Source: Trichopria drosophilae (taxonomy: Eukaryota > Arthropoda > Insecta > Hymenoptera > Diapriidae). Taken from it: a stretch of 64,000 nt of DNA. Where the stretch lies: positions 44,949,001 through 45,013,000 of the forward strand of contig CM059583.1 in assembly GCA_030407085.1 (NCBI GenBank), in the 5' to 3' direction. The notes beneath the pieces were generated by a model, which saw only the letters and a list, made by a program, of their open reading frames with translations, made no database searches and was not told where the DNA came from. Positions 21,389 through 31,097 of the stretch are shown here, piece after piece (positions within the stretch are counted from its first letter, which is position 1; every line of letters starts with the position of its first letter). The position numbers and the translations under genes are program-made.

Positions 21389-21544
21389 CACTGAAAGACA
21401 TTGTATAATAATTTTTATTATTATGACTAGGATCTCGAGGACTTGTAAATATTCCTGTATTTTATAGTAAAATCTTCTATTTGACCAGAAAAATTTACTG
21501 AAATAATAGTAAATATTAACAAAATTGTAGATCTATCTTCGGTG
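21389..21544. mobile_element. MITE with TA target duplication (156 bp)
   Basis: Bounded by TA at 21387-21388 and 21545-21546. Ends CACTGAAAGA and, inverted, ATCTTCGGTG form short terminal inverted repeats. The interior is AT-rich with no ORF. The terminus resembles those of the elements at 47533 and 53936 (TACTC/TACAC followed by G-A-rich bases), suggesting a common IS630/Tc1/mariner-type source. Confidence 0.45.
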
Positions 21545-21546
21545 TA

Positions 21547-24140
21547 CTAGCTAGAATAGTAAAAATTGTTACACAATTTCTCTAAATGTAGGTCAACAAA
21601 TACGCAAATATTACATTAATATACTTATATTGTTACGTTTAGTGCAATTCCTTTCCATCGTTAGGAGAGGTAGATTAGGTTAGGATTTTGTTAAAACGTT
21701 GTATAATTTTAACATCATATTTCACTGCTAAATATATAATATGTTCGAAAATACATGCATATATTTATGACGTTTTATATTGTTTTTTTAGGAAAAACAC
21801 TCTTATATATTTTCAAGATGAATTTATATATGTATACGATATGAAAACCATACAAATAATTTATTTAAAGATTAATCATGTATGAAACGAATATTTTTTA
21901 TGCAGTGTGCGTAAAGTAAACTTTTACGCGAGTAATTTTGTATCCAAATAGTATATTATGCAACAAGTGCGCGACATACTTCACGAACGTATTTGAGATC
22001 TATATCCTATTTTATATACGACTTTTTCGTGTATGAAATGGAATAGAGTGCGTGAAGTTTACTCATACTATTTCGAACATGCATTTTTTGCCATTTCGTC
22101 CCCTGACATTTTTGTTCGGATATTTCGACTACGGATATTTTGTCAGTGGATACATTGTTGGGATATTTTTGTACAGGTTTTTTTTGCTGCGAATAATTGG
22201 GATGAGTTTTCATGTCGAAGTAAAAAAAATTACACATACGCATGAAAAAATAATTTCTTCTAATAGGTTCTTAAATTCATTTGTTAAATATTATTTCAAC
22301 AAATTTATACATGTAATTATTGATAAAAAACTTATATTTTCAAATACTTTGTAATATTGAATGGTAACAATAATGTTAGAAGATGGTATTGAATGATAAT
22401 GGTATGTAACAAAATGGTAAAAGGGAAAGGTCATTAATGAGTTCATATATATGAGTTCCGTTTCAAACATTCATACCTTATTCAATAATTACCTGTATAG
22501 TGTCGATCTGGATTTACACTTATTTTCAATTCATTTTCTTCGTCAAGTCAATAAAATTTGATCTCAAGTTTATAAAATTTGATTTTGTACCAAATTTTCG
22601 TTTCTTTATTTTATTGTCAAGATGTTTAGGAATGTGAATAATTAAATATTTTTCAGCATTATAATGTTTGATATTTTTCGATAATGTTATACACTGACAT
22701 ATTAATTTATTGTAAATACTATTTATATTTGTTTAATTTATATTCAAACATCACGAGTAATTAGACATCCATCGAAAGTATAATTTTGTTTTATATTTAC
22801 TTAATGACCATATGCGAAAGAGATAATTATTAAGTACATTGATTGTTTTCCATTCAAACTATAATGAGATGCAGCTTTTTCTAAGACACTCGAATGCTTA
22901 ATTATATGAGAAAATATGAATAAAATTTCTGTAGCTTGTCTGACCATTACGTCGCGTTACTACTTAATAATTTAATTACCTGTGGTATAAGAATACAAAA
23001 ATTTAGTTTTTTCTTGTTTCTTATATTTAATCGTATCAGAAATACTTGATTAGGATAACAGATTCCGTTTCAATTTTAGATACGGAGGACATGAGACATT
23101 TGGTTGTCTTTTCACGTCAACATTATCTAAAATCCATGTAGAAAACTAGGGATTCCGTTCACCGCACGGATGGAGATTGGAAACCCTTAGACACTCTCGA
23201 ATGAAGTTCAATTTCTGTAGCTCTTTGAGAGGAACGGCGGTCAAACTGTGTGGTTTATTCTACAGTTTAAGCAGGAATACTAACTGTACAAGATAAACGA
23301 AATTACCAGAAGTACATTTCTTTGAATAATTTTAAGGATTAAGTTTTGTTGTTAAAGAAATAAATACAATAAGGATATACTGTTAATGATATGCATTATT
23401 CGCTGGTGAGACACTTAACAATAAAATATTATAAACAACCATCGCAAATTTATCATATTTCTTTAAAAAAAGAAATAGTTATTAGTAAAACACAAAATCG
23501 AATATTACATCGAGCCCATTTTCTTTTCACATATTCTTTATAAATTTAGTATCATTAATTAAAATTTCTATACAATTCTCGATATAATAAAATGATAAAC
23601 AGAACTTAAATTATAGTTTTTGTTGTAACTTACTGATAGATATTACTGAATGGTTCAACACATTGTTGTCTGAATCGACGGATTAAAGGTTTTTTTTTTA
23701 ATGTATTTGTTTAAAAAAGTGAGGTTAAATTGCGTTTTTTTCAGATATTCTCAGCGGCATTCGAAAGAACGAGCTCAGAAACATAGGAAATGATACATTG
23801 TCAAAGCACACATAAATTTTTGTAAATGCTGTAAACAATCAAAGTCAACCCGAAAAATCAGTTCACTTGGGCGATAATGGGTTAATAAGTTCAAAAATAC
23901 CTGTTTAAATTAGAAAGATAATTTTGTGTATAAAATACATTTAAAATATTTGTAGCATGACATTAGTATAATGAAGATTTTTAAAAATATTGAAAATGTA
24001 ACATGAAAAGATTGGTGTCTTCGAAAATAAATATTACGTGTTTCATAGTTTTTATTCAAATTATTGACTTATGTAACACTGTCGGACACAGCGACAGTTG
24101 CCAATCACAGTATCAATTCTAAATGGATTTTTTTTTTGAA
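21547..24140 (-). other. Groucho intron, AT-rich, with repeat B fragment
   Basis: Mostly unstructured AT-rich sequence. At about 23680-23800 the terminal blocks of dispersed repeat B recur (GTGAGGTTAAATTGCG, CTCAGCGGCATTCGAAAGAA, GAGCTCAGAAAC). The fragment is followed by GATAATGGGTTAA at about 23870-23883, which looks like a TTAA-family end. A moderately GC-rich patch at 23080-23250 has no open frame. The overlapping frames at 22007-22354 show no domain. Confidence 0.45.
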
Positions 24141-24149
24141 AGCGATCGC

Positions 24150-25350
24150 ACTCGCAGAAGTTTCCTATCACGTCCTATTCTTGAGAAAAACGAGGTTAAA
24201 TAAGTAAAACTCTATGCTTTCGCCATATTTCCATTGTTTTTGTAGCAAACAAAAATAACCTTTGACAATAGCAGTATTATTTCCAAACGCGCTTTTTATA
24301 TTCGAAATTATGGCCCTAGCAGAATTTTCCTATTACGTCTAATTTTCGAGGGAAGTGAGACATTTTTTTCGGTACAAAAACAATCGAAATATGACAAAAA
24401 AGCACATTTTTACATTTTACACATTTGAGATCTCTTTTCTGAAAATGGGCCGTGATAGGAAAATTCTGCTGGTGCCATCATTTTCAGTACGAAAAATATA
24501 GTCCGAAATGACATTCCGATTGTCAAAGGCAAACAAAAAGTAAAATTTTGTTGCTCAGAATAATTGAATTTAACTTCTTATGAATCGCATTAAAAATATG
24601 TTTACAGTAGTTTGTAATATTTAGACGCGTTACATTAATAATACAAAATTGGTTCATATTCAGTGAAAGCGTTCGATAATAGTAAGACAGGGTGAAAGGA
24701 AATGTTTTCGGGTATAACGACTCGCGTAAGCAATTACTATTTTAAATGAATTGTATAGAATTTTGTTTGATAATAACATTTGTACAAAAAGAGACATTTT
24801 CGAATAAAATGAACAGTAGTCAACATTATAAGTCGGAAATGATACTTCGCCTGTAAAAACTAAATTCTCTTTTGCTATGAAGCAAACCGAAATACAGCTA
24901 AAAACACTATTTTTGACACATTTGACCTCATTTTTCTCCACAATTTTACGTGATAGCAAATTTCTGGTAGCGCCATCATTTTCAATACGAAAAAATAAGT
25001 TGAAAATGATAAATCGTTTGTGAAAAATAAATTCTCTTCTGCTACAAAGTAAACCGAAATGTGGCCAAAAACATTATTTTTGACACATTTAATCTCATTT
25101 TTCTCCAAAATGTGATATGATAGCAAAATTCTGGTCGCACCATCGTTTTCAGTATGAAAAAATACATCGGAAATGATACTTTGCTTGTCGAAATTAAATC
25201 CCCTTTTGTTACAAAATAAACCGAAATATGGCGAAAAACCCTGTTTCTCCAAAGTGTGACGTGATAGCCAAATTCTGCTAGCGCCATCGTTTCCAGCGTG
25301 AAAGAAAAAATACGTCGGAAATGATACTTCGCTTGACAAAGGCAGACAAA
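24150..25350. repeat. Tandem array with a unit of about 168 bp and an inverted left part
   Basis: On the right (about 24815-25345) roughly three direct units run head to tail. The TGATAGC(A/C)AA(A/T)TTCTG(G/C)T box recurs at about 24951, 25118 and 25262, followed each time by GCGCCATC(A/G)TTT or GCACCATCGTTT, a CGGAAATGATACTT-type box, and AAACCGAAAT. At about 24400-24540 there is another unit in the same orientation, ending GTCAAAGGCAAACAAAAAG; the array end near 25330 has the matching GACAAAGGCAGACAAAAAG. At about 24150-24365 two units are inverted (AGCAGAATTTTCCTATTACG). The overlapping minus-strand frames (24660-25339) are by-products of the repeat, not genes. Confidence 0.75.
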
Positions 25351-25600
25351 AAGTAAAATTTTGTCGGTCAGTGTATCATTACCTCATTTAATCGTCCTAA
25401 ATTTAAAATTTGAGAAATTTTATTTTGAAAATGTACACCAGAATGGTTATAAACACAATCTTGAATAGCAGTGTATATGAAATGTAAATTTCTGTTCGGT
25501 ACAAAGACAACACGAAATTCAAGGAAGGATTCCAAACAGTCGTCATGTTCAAATTCAATCCTTTCCAATCGTGCTTCGCACAATGGAAAGCGACCCGCTC
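25351..25600. other. Sequence between tandem array and GC-rich patch
   Basis: Short AT-rich stretch; overlapping antisense frames at 25368-25639 have no recognisable domain. Confidence 0.4.
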
Positions 25601-26170
25601 AATTTTTCCACTGCGGGATATGAACAAAAATGCCATCATAGCGAAATCAGCGCTTATTCGTCGCTCGGAGTCGAAACAATTGCGAAAAAAGGAAGCCGAA
25701 AAAGAAGAAGCGACAAAGCGAACGGCAAGAATTACGGAAAGCCATCAACGGGGCTCGTCGACCGACCAACCAACCAACCAACCAACCATCCAACCAACCA
25801 ACCAACGGCGGACGGTATAAGTGTAGCCGACGAGCTGGTACAAAGGCGCAATGGAAACACAGCACGAACTCCGCTAGAGAGACGTATATAGCTGGAGCAG
25901 CTCGTTGCGGAAGCGGAAACGTTGCGGCTGTCATTTTAATTTCTCCCGGGCGAACGTGCAAGCGCCCGGCACTGTCGAGACGGCGGCGACGGTATCCACC
26001 ATAGAGGTGCTGGCGACGAAAAGTCACGCGTTCTACCGAAAGTACTTTGCCGGAAAAGTGCTTGTTTTTTTGTTTTAGCGAATGTCACCGCTCCGGGGAA
26101 TGCCTTCCTAAAAATGAAAGTAGTAACGAAAATGTTTGGGGCGTCCTTAAAAGAAACCGTTCGGAAAAAG
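25600..26170. other. GC-rich island with CCAA microsatellite
   Basis: Sharply higher GC and CpG than the surrounding intron. Several overlapping frames on both strands (78-126 codons) exist only because stop codons are rare in GC-rich DNA; their translations are low-complexity (Lys/Glu-rich on one strand, Arg/Leu-rich on the other) and share no domain I recognise. It includes the (CCAA)n run and many CpG-containing motifs. It could be a regulatory block, a non-coding exon or an alternative promoter of the host gene; the sequence does not decide. Confidence 0.45.
25762..25804. repeat. (CCAA)n microsatellite, interrupted
   Basis: About ten tetranucleotide units with one CCAT interruption. The run creates the repeated Pro-Thr-Asn-Gln pattern in the plus-strand frames here, which supports treating those frames as non-genic. 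Confidence 0.85.
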
Positions 26171-26454
26171 TTAATAGATGCATTATCCAAGATTATCGCT
26201 GAATCGCTTTAATTAACGGTACAATTTCGATGGCAGATTTTCTCAAGGAGAGGATTAGAGTCTTTTAAACTTTAAGTTTATATAAAACTTGAATTCATAC
26301 CTAGTGATCCGGTAGAGTAATATTTTGAAATATTAAAATGCACATATTATTTTTTGGGTACAAAAATGGTCGAGGTTTGTTTATCTCAAAATATTTGTAT
26401 TTGAAGGATTAGCTCACAATGCACAAGAAAAGAGTAAAATAGTACATTATGCTT

Positions 26455-26650
26455 CGAGGGCGTAATTAGCGATCTTCGACGATTGCGAAGTTTGTCGCAC
26501 GAGTAAAGCGAAGGTGATGGTCTTTCCCGTCAAAGATCGATATTTCGCCCATGTTACATACGACATTTTTTATTACAACAGGCGTGGGGTTCGATAATTT
26601 ACACCCAAATACTTCACTACAGGGCGCAAAATCAAGTTCTACTCCCGGTG
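26455..26650 (+). repeat. Dispersed repeat C, copy 1
   Basis: Matches 62350-62545 in the same orientation. Shared blocks are GGGCGTAATTA, a GATCT(T/C)CGA-like box, AGTTTGTCGCACGA, GATCGATATTTCGCCC, ACAGGCGTGGGG(T/C)TCGATAATTT and GGGCGCAAAATC. A hairpin arm (AAGATCGATATTTCGCCC against GGGCGTAATTAGCGATCTT) spans the first half. It is non-coding; the 101-codon minus-strand frame across it is incidental. Confidence 0.72.
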
Positions 26651-26929
26651 TGTTAAAAAGAATAATTCCCATGCGGTCATTTCCATAAACAATCCAGGTT
26701 AAAGTATAGACAAATTGTTGTTTTAACACTTTTTGAGTCACAATAAAAACAAAATTGACGAGATACAACATTTTTAATTGAGCTGAAATGAAAGCTTAGA
26801 ACTTAATTCTGCGCTTAATAGGATCGCTTAATTCACCAATCACTTTTCTATATTAGTAAAAATAGCTAGGATTGCGACAACTTTTGGAAAACGGTTCTTG
26901 GTAACCAGATTTTTTTAAAACTCGATACT

Positions 26930-27125
26930 CCAATATTTTTTTGGGTTCCTGGCTGTGAATAAAGAATTAATTTTTAAAAAATTCAAAACGGCAGGCGCAA
27001 TATATCGGACTATATTTCAGACATTAAACAGATTCGATTGAAATTTTTTACCGCGCGGTTTTGAAATTTTCAAACTTGAATCTAGAGTCATTTGGGCAAT
27101 ATTGTACATTCAAAATGGAGGATTC
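26930..27125. repeat. Degraded unit of the TTAA family
   Basis: Contains AAAAAATTCAAAACGGC (about 26975) and ATTCAAAATGGAGGATTCAATAT (27107-27129), which resemble the family core AAATTCAAAATGGCGGATCC. Ends are not recognisable. The second core runs into the (AAT)n microsatellite. Confidence 0.45.
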
Positions 27126-27126
27126 A

Positions 27127-27127
<1 letters not shown>

Positions 27128-27170
<43 letters not shown>

Positions 27171-27172
27171 TG
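27128..27172. repeat. (AAT)n microsatellite
   Basis: About 14 uninterrupted trinucleotide units. Read in frame it gives poly-Asn on one strand and poly-Tyr on the other, which explains the two otherwise meaningless open frames across it. Confidence 0.95.
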
Positions 27173-27548
27173 TCTTTATTGGCCAACAAAATAAAAAATA
27201 TACACAGCAAACAACCGTGTACAATGCCAAAAAGCGAGCCACAGCTTAAAAAATTAGTGATTAATTACAAAAGAAGTCTGATCACGCAGAATTGTTTTCG
27301 ACCATTACTCGCAGCCGCAGATTCTTTACCTGCGATATAAAGTGGTTGGTAAATTAAGTTCCCTTGCTACCGGCAATGACCTTTCACTTTTCGGTCGTTC
27401 TAAGCTGTCATTGTAACCCCGTTAGAAATCCCATCACATTATGGTTTTATTGTGACTCAAAAAGTGATAAAAAGCTTTATTGACACTTTAACCTAGATTT
27501 TTATGGAACGGATTTACTAGACATTTTTCTATACTTTTCTTGTTCATA

Positions 27549-27888
27549 CACAGAAAACAATAAGCCTTAAAATGGTTACATTTTAAATTCATCATCAGGA
27601 GAGGCTTAATTTAAGCCCGAAATTGCGTTTTGACTTAAAATCTTACTTTCAGTGAGCAAAACTTATAGACGATATTTTGGCTTAAAATAAGATTTATCAA
27701 GCTTATGTTATAGCATCCAAGTTATACGAATTTTATTTCAAACCAAAATATCGACTGAAAGTCAGTTTTGTTGTTTGAAAGCCTAATTATTGACTGAATT
27801 TATGAAAATTAACGCAATTTTGGGCTGAAATTAAACCGCACCTAATGATGAATTTAAGATGTAACAATTTTAAGACTTTTTTTCTGTG
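27549..27888. mobile_element. TA-flanked MITE with TIRs of about 50 bp (340 bp)
   Basis: Bounded by TA at 27547-27548 and 27889-27890. The left arm starts CACAGAAAACAATAAGCC, the right arm ends AGACTTTTTTTCTGTG. Blocks AAAATGGTTACATTTTAAAT on the left and, inverted, ATTTAAGATGTAACAATTTT on the right continue the pairing to about 50 bp, ending TCATCATCAGG against CCTAATGATGA. No ORF. TA duplication suggests a Tc1/mariner-superfamily source. Confidence 0.75.
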
Positions 27889-27890
27889 TA

Positions 27891-29041
27891 TTACCTGAAC
27901 TTGCCATAAACATAAGAATTTAGGAAACATGAGTGTAAATTAACCGGCTAGTAGTAACAGACGTAATGGTACGCCATATGTACAATTTTCTTACAAACAT
28001 CTGAAACGAAACGTTTTTTGTCTGCCAAGGAACAATTCAATTGCATTCAGTTGGTAACTAGTACGCGAAATAATTATAATCTCTTCAACACGATTTATTT
28101 TAAAAACTGCCGGAAATAGCTTTATAGATTTTATGTTTTATTGCTTAATTGTTTAGTCAGCAATTAGTAAAACTAAGTTAGTATTTGGGACGATCGTTCA
28201 TTTGATAGTAGAAGTTGTTGAAGTATTTATATTCATAGTTATCCTGTAATATCGTATTAATGCAGTTAGATTTATTATACGATATTATTAAGACAACAAG
28301 AACTCAAAAATGTATTTCCAATGCCAATACAGATTTCACTAACTACGAAATAGAATGTTAAAAGTTGTTTGTTAACTATTTAATGCATTATAAAGTTTGA
28401 TGTATAATTGTAATCAAACATTTTTCTTTTTTCGCAATTGTTAAGATGATTTAAGGTTTAGTTGTTCATAAATAAGACTTGACCAAATAATAAAATGAAC
28501 GTAAAATTGTAATATATATGAAATACCCCAGGAAGAAACACTGATTTTCTACATATCGTAACCATGCCAGCTTCTCTACTTTAATTCTCCTTCATATATT
28601 TGATTTAAAAAGCTCTACCCAACGAGTGCTTTGACTTGTTCATGCATTCCAAGTGTAGTTATGAAGTACTTACAAGCCGTACAGCCTCACACTTATTGAA
28701 AAACATTTTTGTAGCTGTCGTAAATATTTATTATGGCTTAACATATGAATATTATGCGACATAATTCTGATGTATAAGATAAAAACAAAACCAAGGAATT
28801 AGCGATAGTTAAAAATATTTTACATACTGTTTGAGAATCAAAAAATTATAACAAAGAGTTCACGAAATATTTGTAATTATAAGAAACCTCTTTTTCAATG
28901 ATGTTTGATATGAACATGTACATTTATAGTTAATACTTTCGGTTGATTTATTTACACTCCGATGTTTTATGAAAATCTCAATATAGTTTTGAGTTTTTGT
29001 AGCTTGTAAAGAAAGATTCATTCGGTAAATTGCTTTGTATA
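27891..29041 (-). other. Intron sequence, no feature
   Basis: AT-rich with no exon-like segment, repeat or hairpin that stands out. Confidence 0.5.
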
Positions 29042-29605
29042 TGGGGCATTCCACGCCAACTCACCCAATTTTAAAATCGACCATCACTAATTTTGTTCGT
29101 AATTTTTTTATAGATGCATTTCGGTAAAACAAGACTGGACAAATTTTTTTAGATTTTTAAAATCACTCGTTAACGTGTGAGAATTTTTCAAAATTTTGAA
29201 ATTTTAGAAAATTGAAAATTTTTAAATTTCCACAATTCGGTTGCTACTTATCGTACAGTAACGAATAAAAATCGGAATTGTTCGTCTTGAAATGTACTTT
29301 TCTATGGGTATAATGAAAATTTAACTGGAATTTATTGACATGTGTATTTTTACGTGTTAAGTAAAAAATTCAAAATTTTTCCAAAATGGACATTTTTAAT
29401 TTTTTTGAATTAAATTCACAAAAAAACTACTGAAAATAACGAACAATTTGCGAGGTCGTACAAGATGGCAAGTTGTTTCGTTAATTTTTTACAGATTTTT
29501 ACATTCTTTTAAACAATTTAAATTTTTGCTAAAATCTCGAGATTTAGTTTATTGAATTCACAATTCACTGTTTTTCACTTTTTTTGTGTGTTTTTGATTT
29601 TCCGT
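29042..29605 (+). repeat. Left terminal inverted repeat of the 2.05-kb transposon
   Basis: Pairs with 30542-31095. Conserved inner landmarks are CGTTAACGTGTGAGAATTTTT, GACATGTGTATTTTTACGTG, GTACAAGATGGCAAGTTGTT and CTCGAGATTTAGTTTATTGA. The inner edge is set by ATTTTCCGT, after which the arms no longer match. Confidence 0.85.
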
Positions 29606-30118
29606 GATTCAATGCATACATTGAAAAAATTAGAAGTTTTTAAATTGATTATGCAAATTTCGTTAATATTATTTGATACAGCTCTTTCCTTTTGTTTTAA
29701 ATAAATCTGTGTGTCAAGGGTTTAAGAATTATACATGTTTCTTTTTCGAACTCAAGGCTCTTACTTGTCAGGTGAACATGTCGCTTATATCCATGTCGCA
29801 TACAAAATCATTGGCATAAGCATTAAGGAATTTGTCATTACAATTATTGGCTGATGTAAATTTTGCCATCCGAATTTCTAGTATTATAATGACATTATAT
29901 TTTCTCCGTACATTTTTCTCTGTATCATACTTTTATGTGTATCTTGTTTTTACGCAAAAGCTCTTAAATATATTGGGGCATCTTTTCACGATTACCGCTA
30001 GGTGTCGAATTACTAGCAATTAAAGCGTTCCCCAATTACATTAATATAGCCATCATCCGTGCAGGTTCTACATTACAGTCAAAATTCATTTCCCTGTTTT
30101 TTTTTCCCTATAAGAGTC

Positions 30119-30516
30119 ATGTCCTTATATCATACATTCAGTGACAGATGTGTAAATCCTTTTCAAAAACCAAAACATGTTAAAAAAACTAATTTGAGAC
30201 ATTTATCGGCTGCGCAAATGTTATTATTTCCTGAATTGCCGAAAAATGTAAAAATTTGCAGTACATGTAGAAATGAGATTCAGACTTACAGAAATCTGAA
30301 AATGAAGTCACAAATATAGCGGGAAATACATATGAAGAAGTAGATCATGAAACACACAAAGTAATAGAAGAAATAGATCCTGAAATAGAGGAAACAACTC
30401 AAAAAGACTTCGAAACTGGCGACCCCAACTTTCAAACGGGGGACAGAAATCAATGTTATGATAAAAACCATTTAGCGAGTCTCGAAGTCATGAATCAAAT
30501 AAGATTTTTAAAATAG
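30119..30516 (+). pseudogene. Frameshifted transposon ORF with C-X35-C-X2-C pattern
   Basis: The first part runs from ATG at 30119 to a stop at 30317-30319 (66 residues). It has Cys11 in RCVNPFQKP, then a Lys/Asn-rich link, FPELPKNVKIC and a CSTCRNE motif with Cys47 and Cys50. This resembles small Cys-containing, zinc-binding-like domains found in arthropod transposon-associated proteins, but I cannot name the family with confidence. A one-base shift near 30295-30300 moves the reading to a second frame, open to a TAG at 30514-30516. That frame is acidic (NTYEEVDHETHKVIEEIDPE) and ends NQIRFLK just before the right TIR. Together they suggest one protein of about 140 residues broken by an indel. 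No DDE catalytic region is visible. Confidence 0.55.
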
Positions 30517-30541
30517 ATTTCTAAAATAGATTATCCTGAAA

Positions 30542-31095
30542 GACGGAAAATCCTGAAAGTGAAAAACAGTGAATTGTTAATTCAATAAACTAAATCTCGA
30601 GATTTGAGCAAAAATTTAAATTGTATAAAAGAATGTAAAAATCTGTAAAAAATTAACGAAACAACTTGCCATCTTGTACGACCCCACAAATTGTTCGTTA
30701 TTTTCAGTAGTTTTTTTCTGAATTTAATTCAAAAAAATTAAAAATGTCCATTTTGGAAAAATTTTGAATTTTGTACTTAACACGTAAAAATACACATGTC
30801 AATAAATTCCAGTTAAATTTTCATTATACCCATAGAAAAGTACATTTCAAGACGAACAATTCCATTTTTTATTCGTTACTGTACGATAAGTAGCAACCGA
30901 GTTATGGAAATTTAAAAATTTTCAATTTTCTAAAATTTCAAATTTTTGAAAAATTCTCACACGTTAACGAGTGATTTTAAAAATCTGAAAAAATTTGACC
31001 CGTCTTATTTCACCGAAATGCATCCATACAAAAATTACGAACCAAATTGGTGATGATCGATTTTAAAATTGGGTGAGTTGGCGTGGAATGCCCCA
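30542..31095 (-). repeat. Right terminal inverted repeat of the 2.05-kb transposon
   Basis: Reverse complement of 29042-29605 with scattered substitutions, such as an A-rich difference after CGAACAATTCC and small indels near the inner edge. Confidence 0.85.
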
Positions 31096-31097
31096 TA

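Larger units (their letters stand above)
29042..31095. mobile_element. DNA transposon with TIRs of about 560 bp
   Basis: The element is flanked by TA at 29040-29041 and 31096-31097. It starts TGGGGCATTCCACGCCAACT and ends with the reverse complement AGTTGGCGTGGAATGCCCCA. The inverted similarity continues to about 29605 on the left and 30542 on the right, with only scattered mismatches and small gaps. The interior of about 0.93 kb holds a broken reading frame (30119-30516). The long TIRs and TA duplication indicate a cut-and-paste DNA transposon; the superfamily is not determined. The internal protein lacks a visible transposase core, so this is non-autonomous. The modest divergence between arms suggests it is younger than most repeats here. 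Confidence 0.85.

Noticed and set aside
24660..25339. 154-, 99- and 81-codon minus-strand frames
   Set aside because: All lie on the 168-bp tandem units, and their repeated peptides simply reflect the repeat.
25545..26190. Overlapping frames in the 25.6-26.2 kb island
   Set aside because: Pass through the (CCAA)n microsatellite and appear on both strands at once; no motif.
29042..31095. Idea that the 2.05-kb element is an LTR retrotransposon
   Set aside because: The long end repeats are inverted, not direct, and the flank is a 2-bp TA duplication; no primer-binding site or polyprotein.
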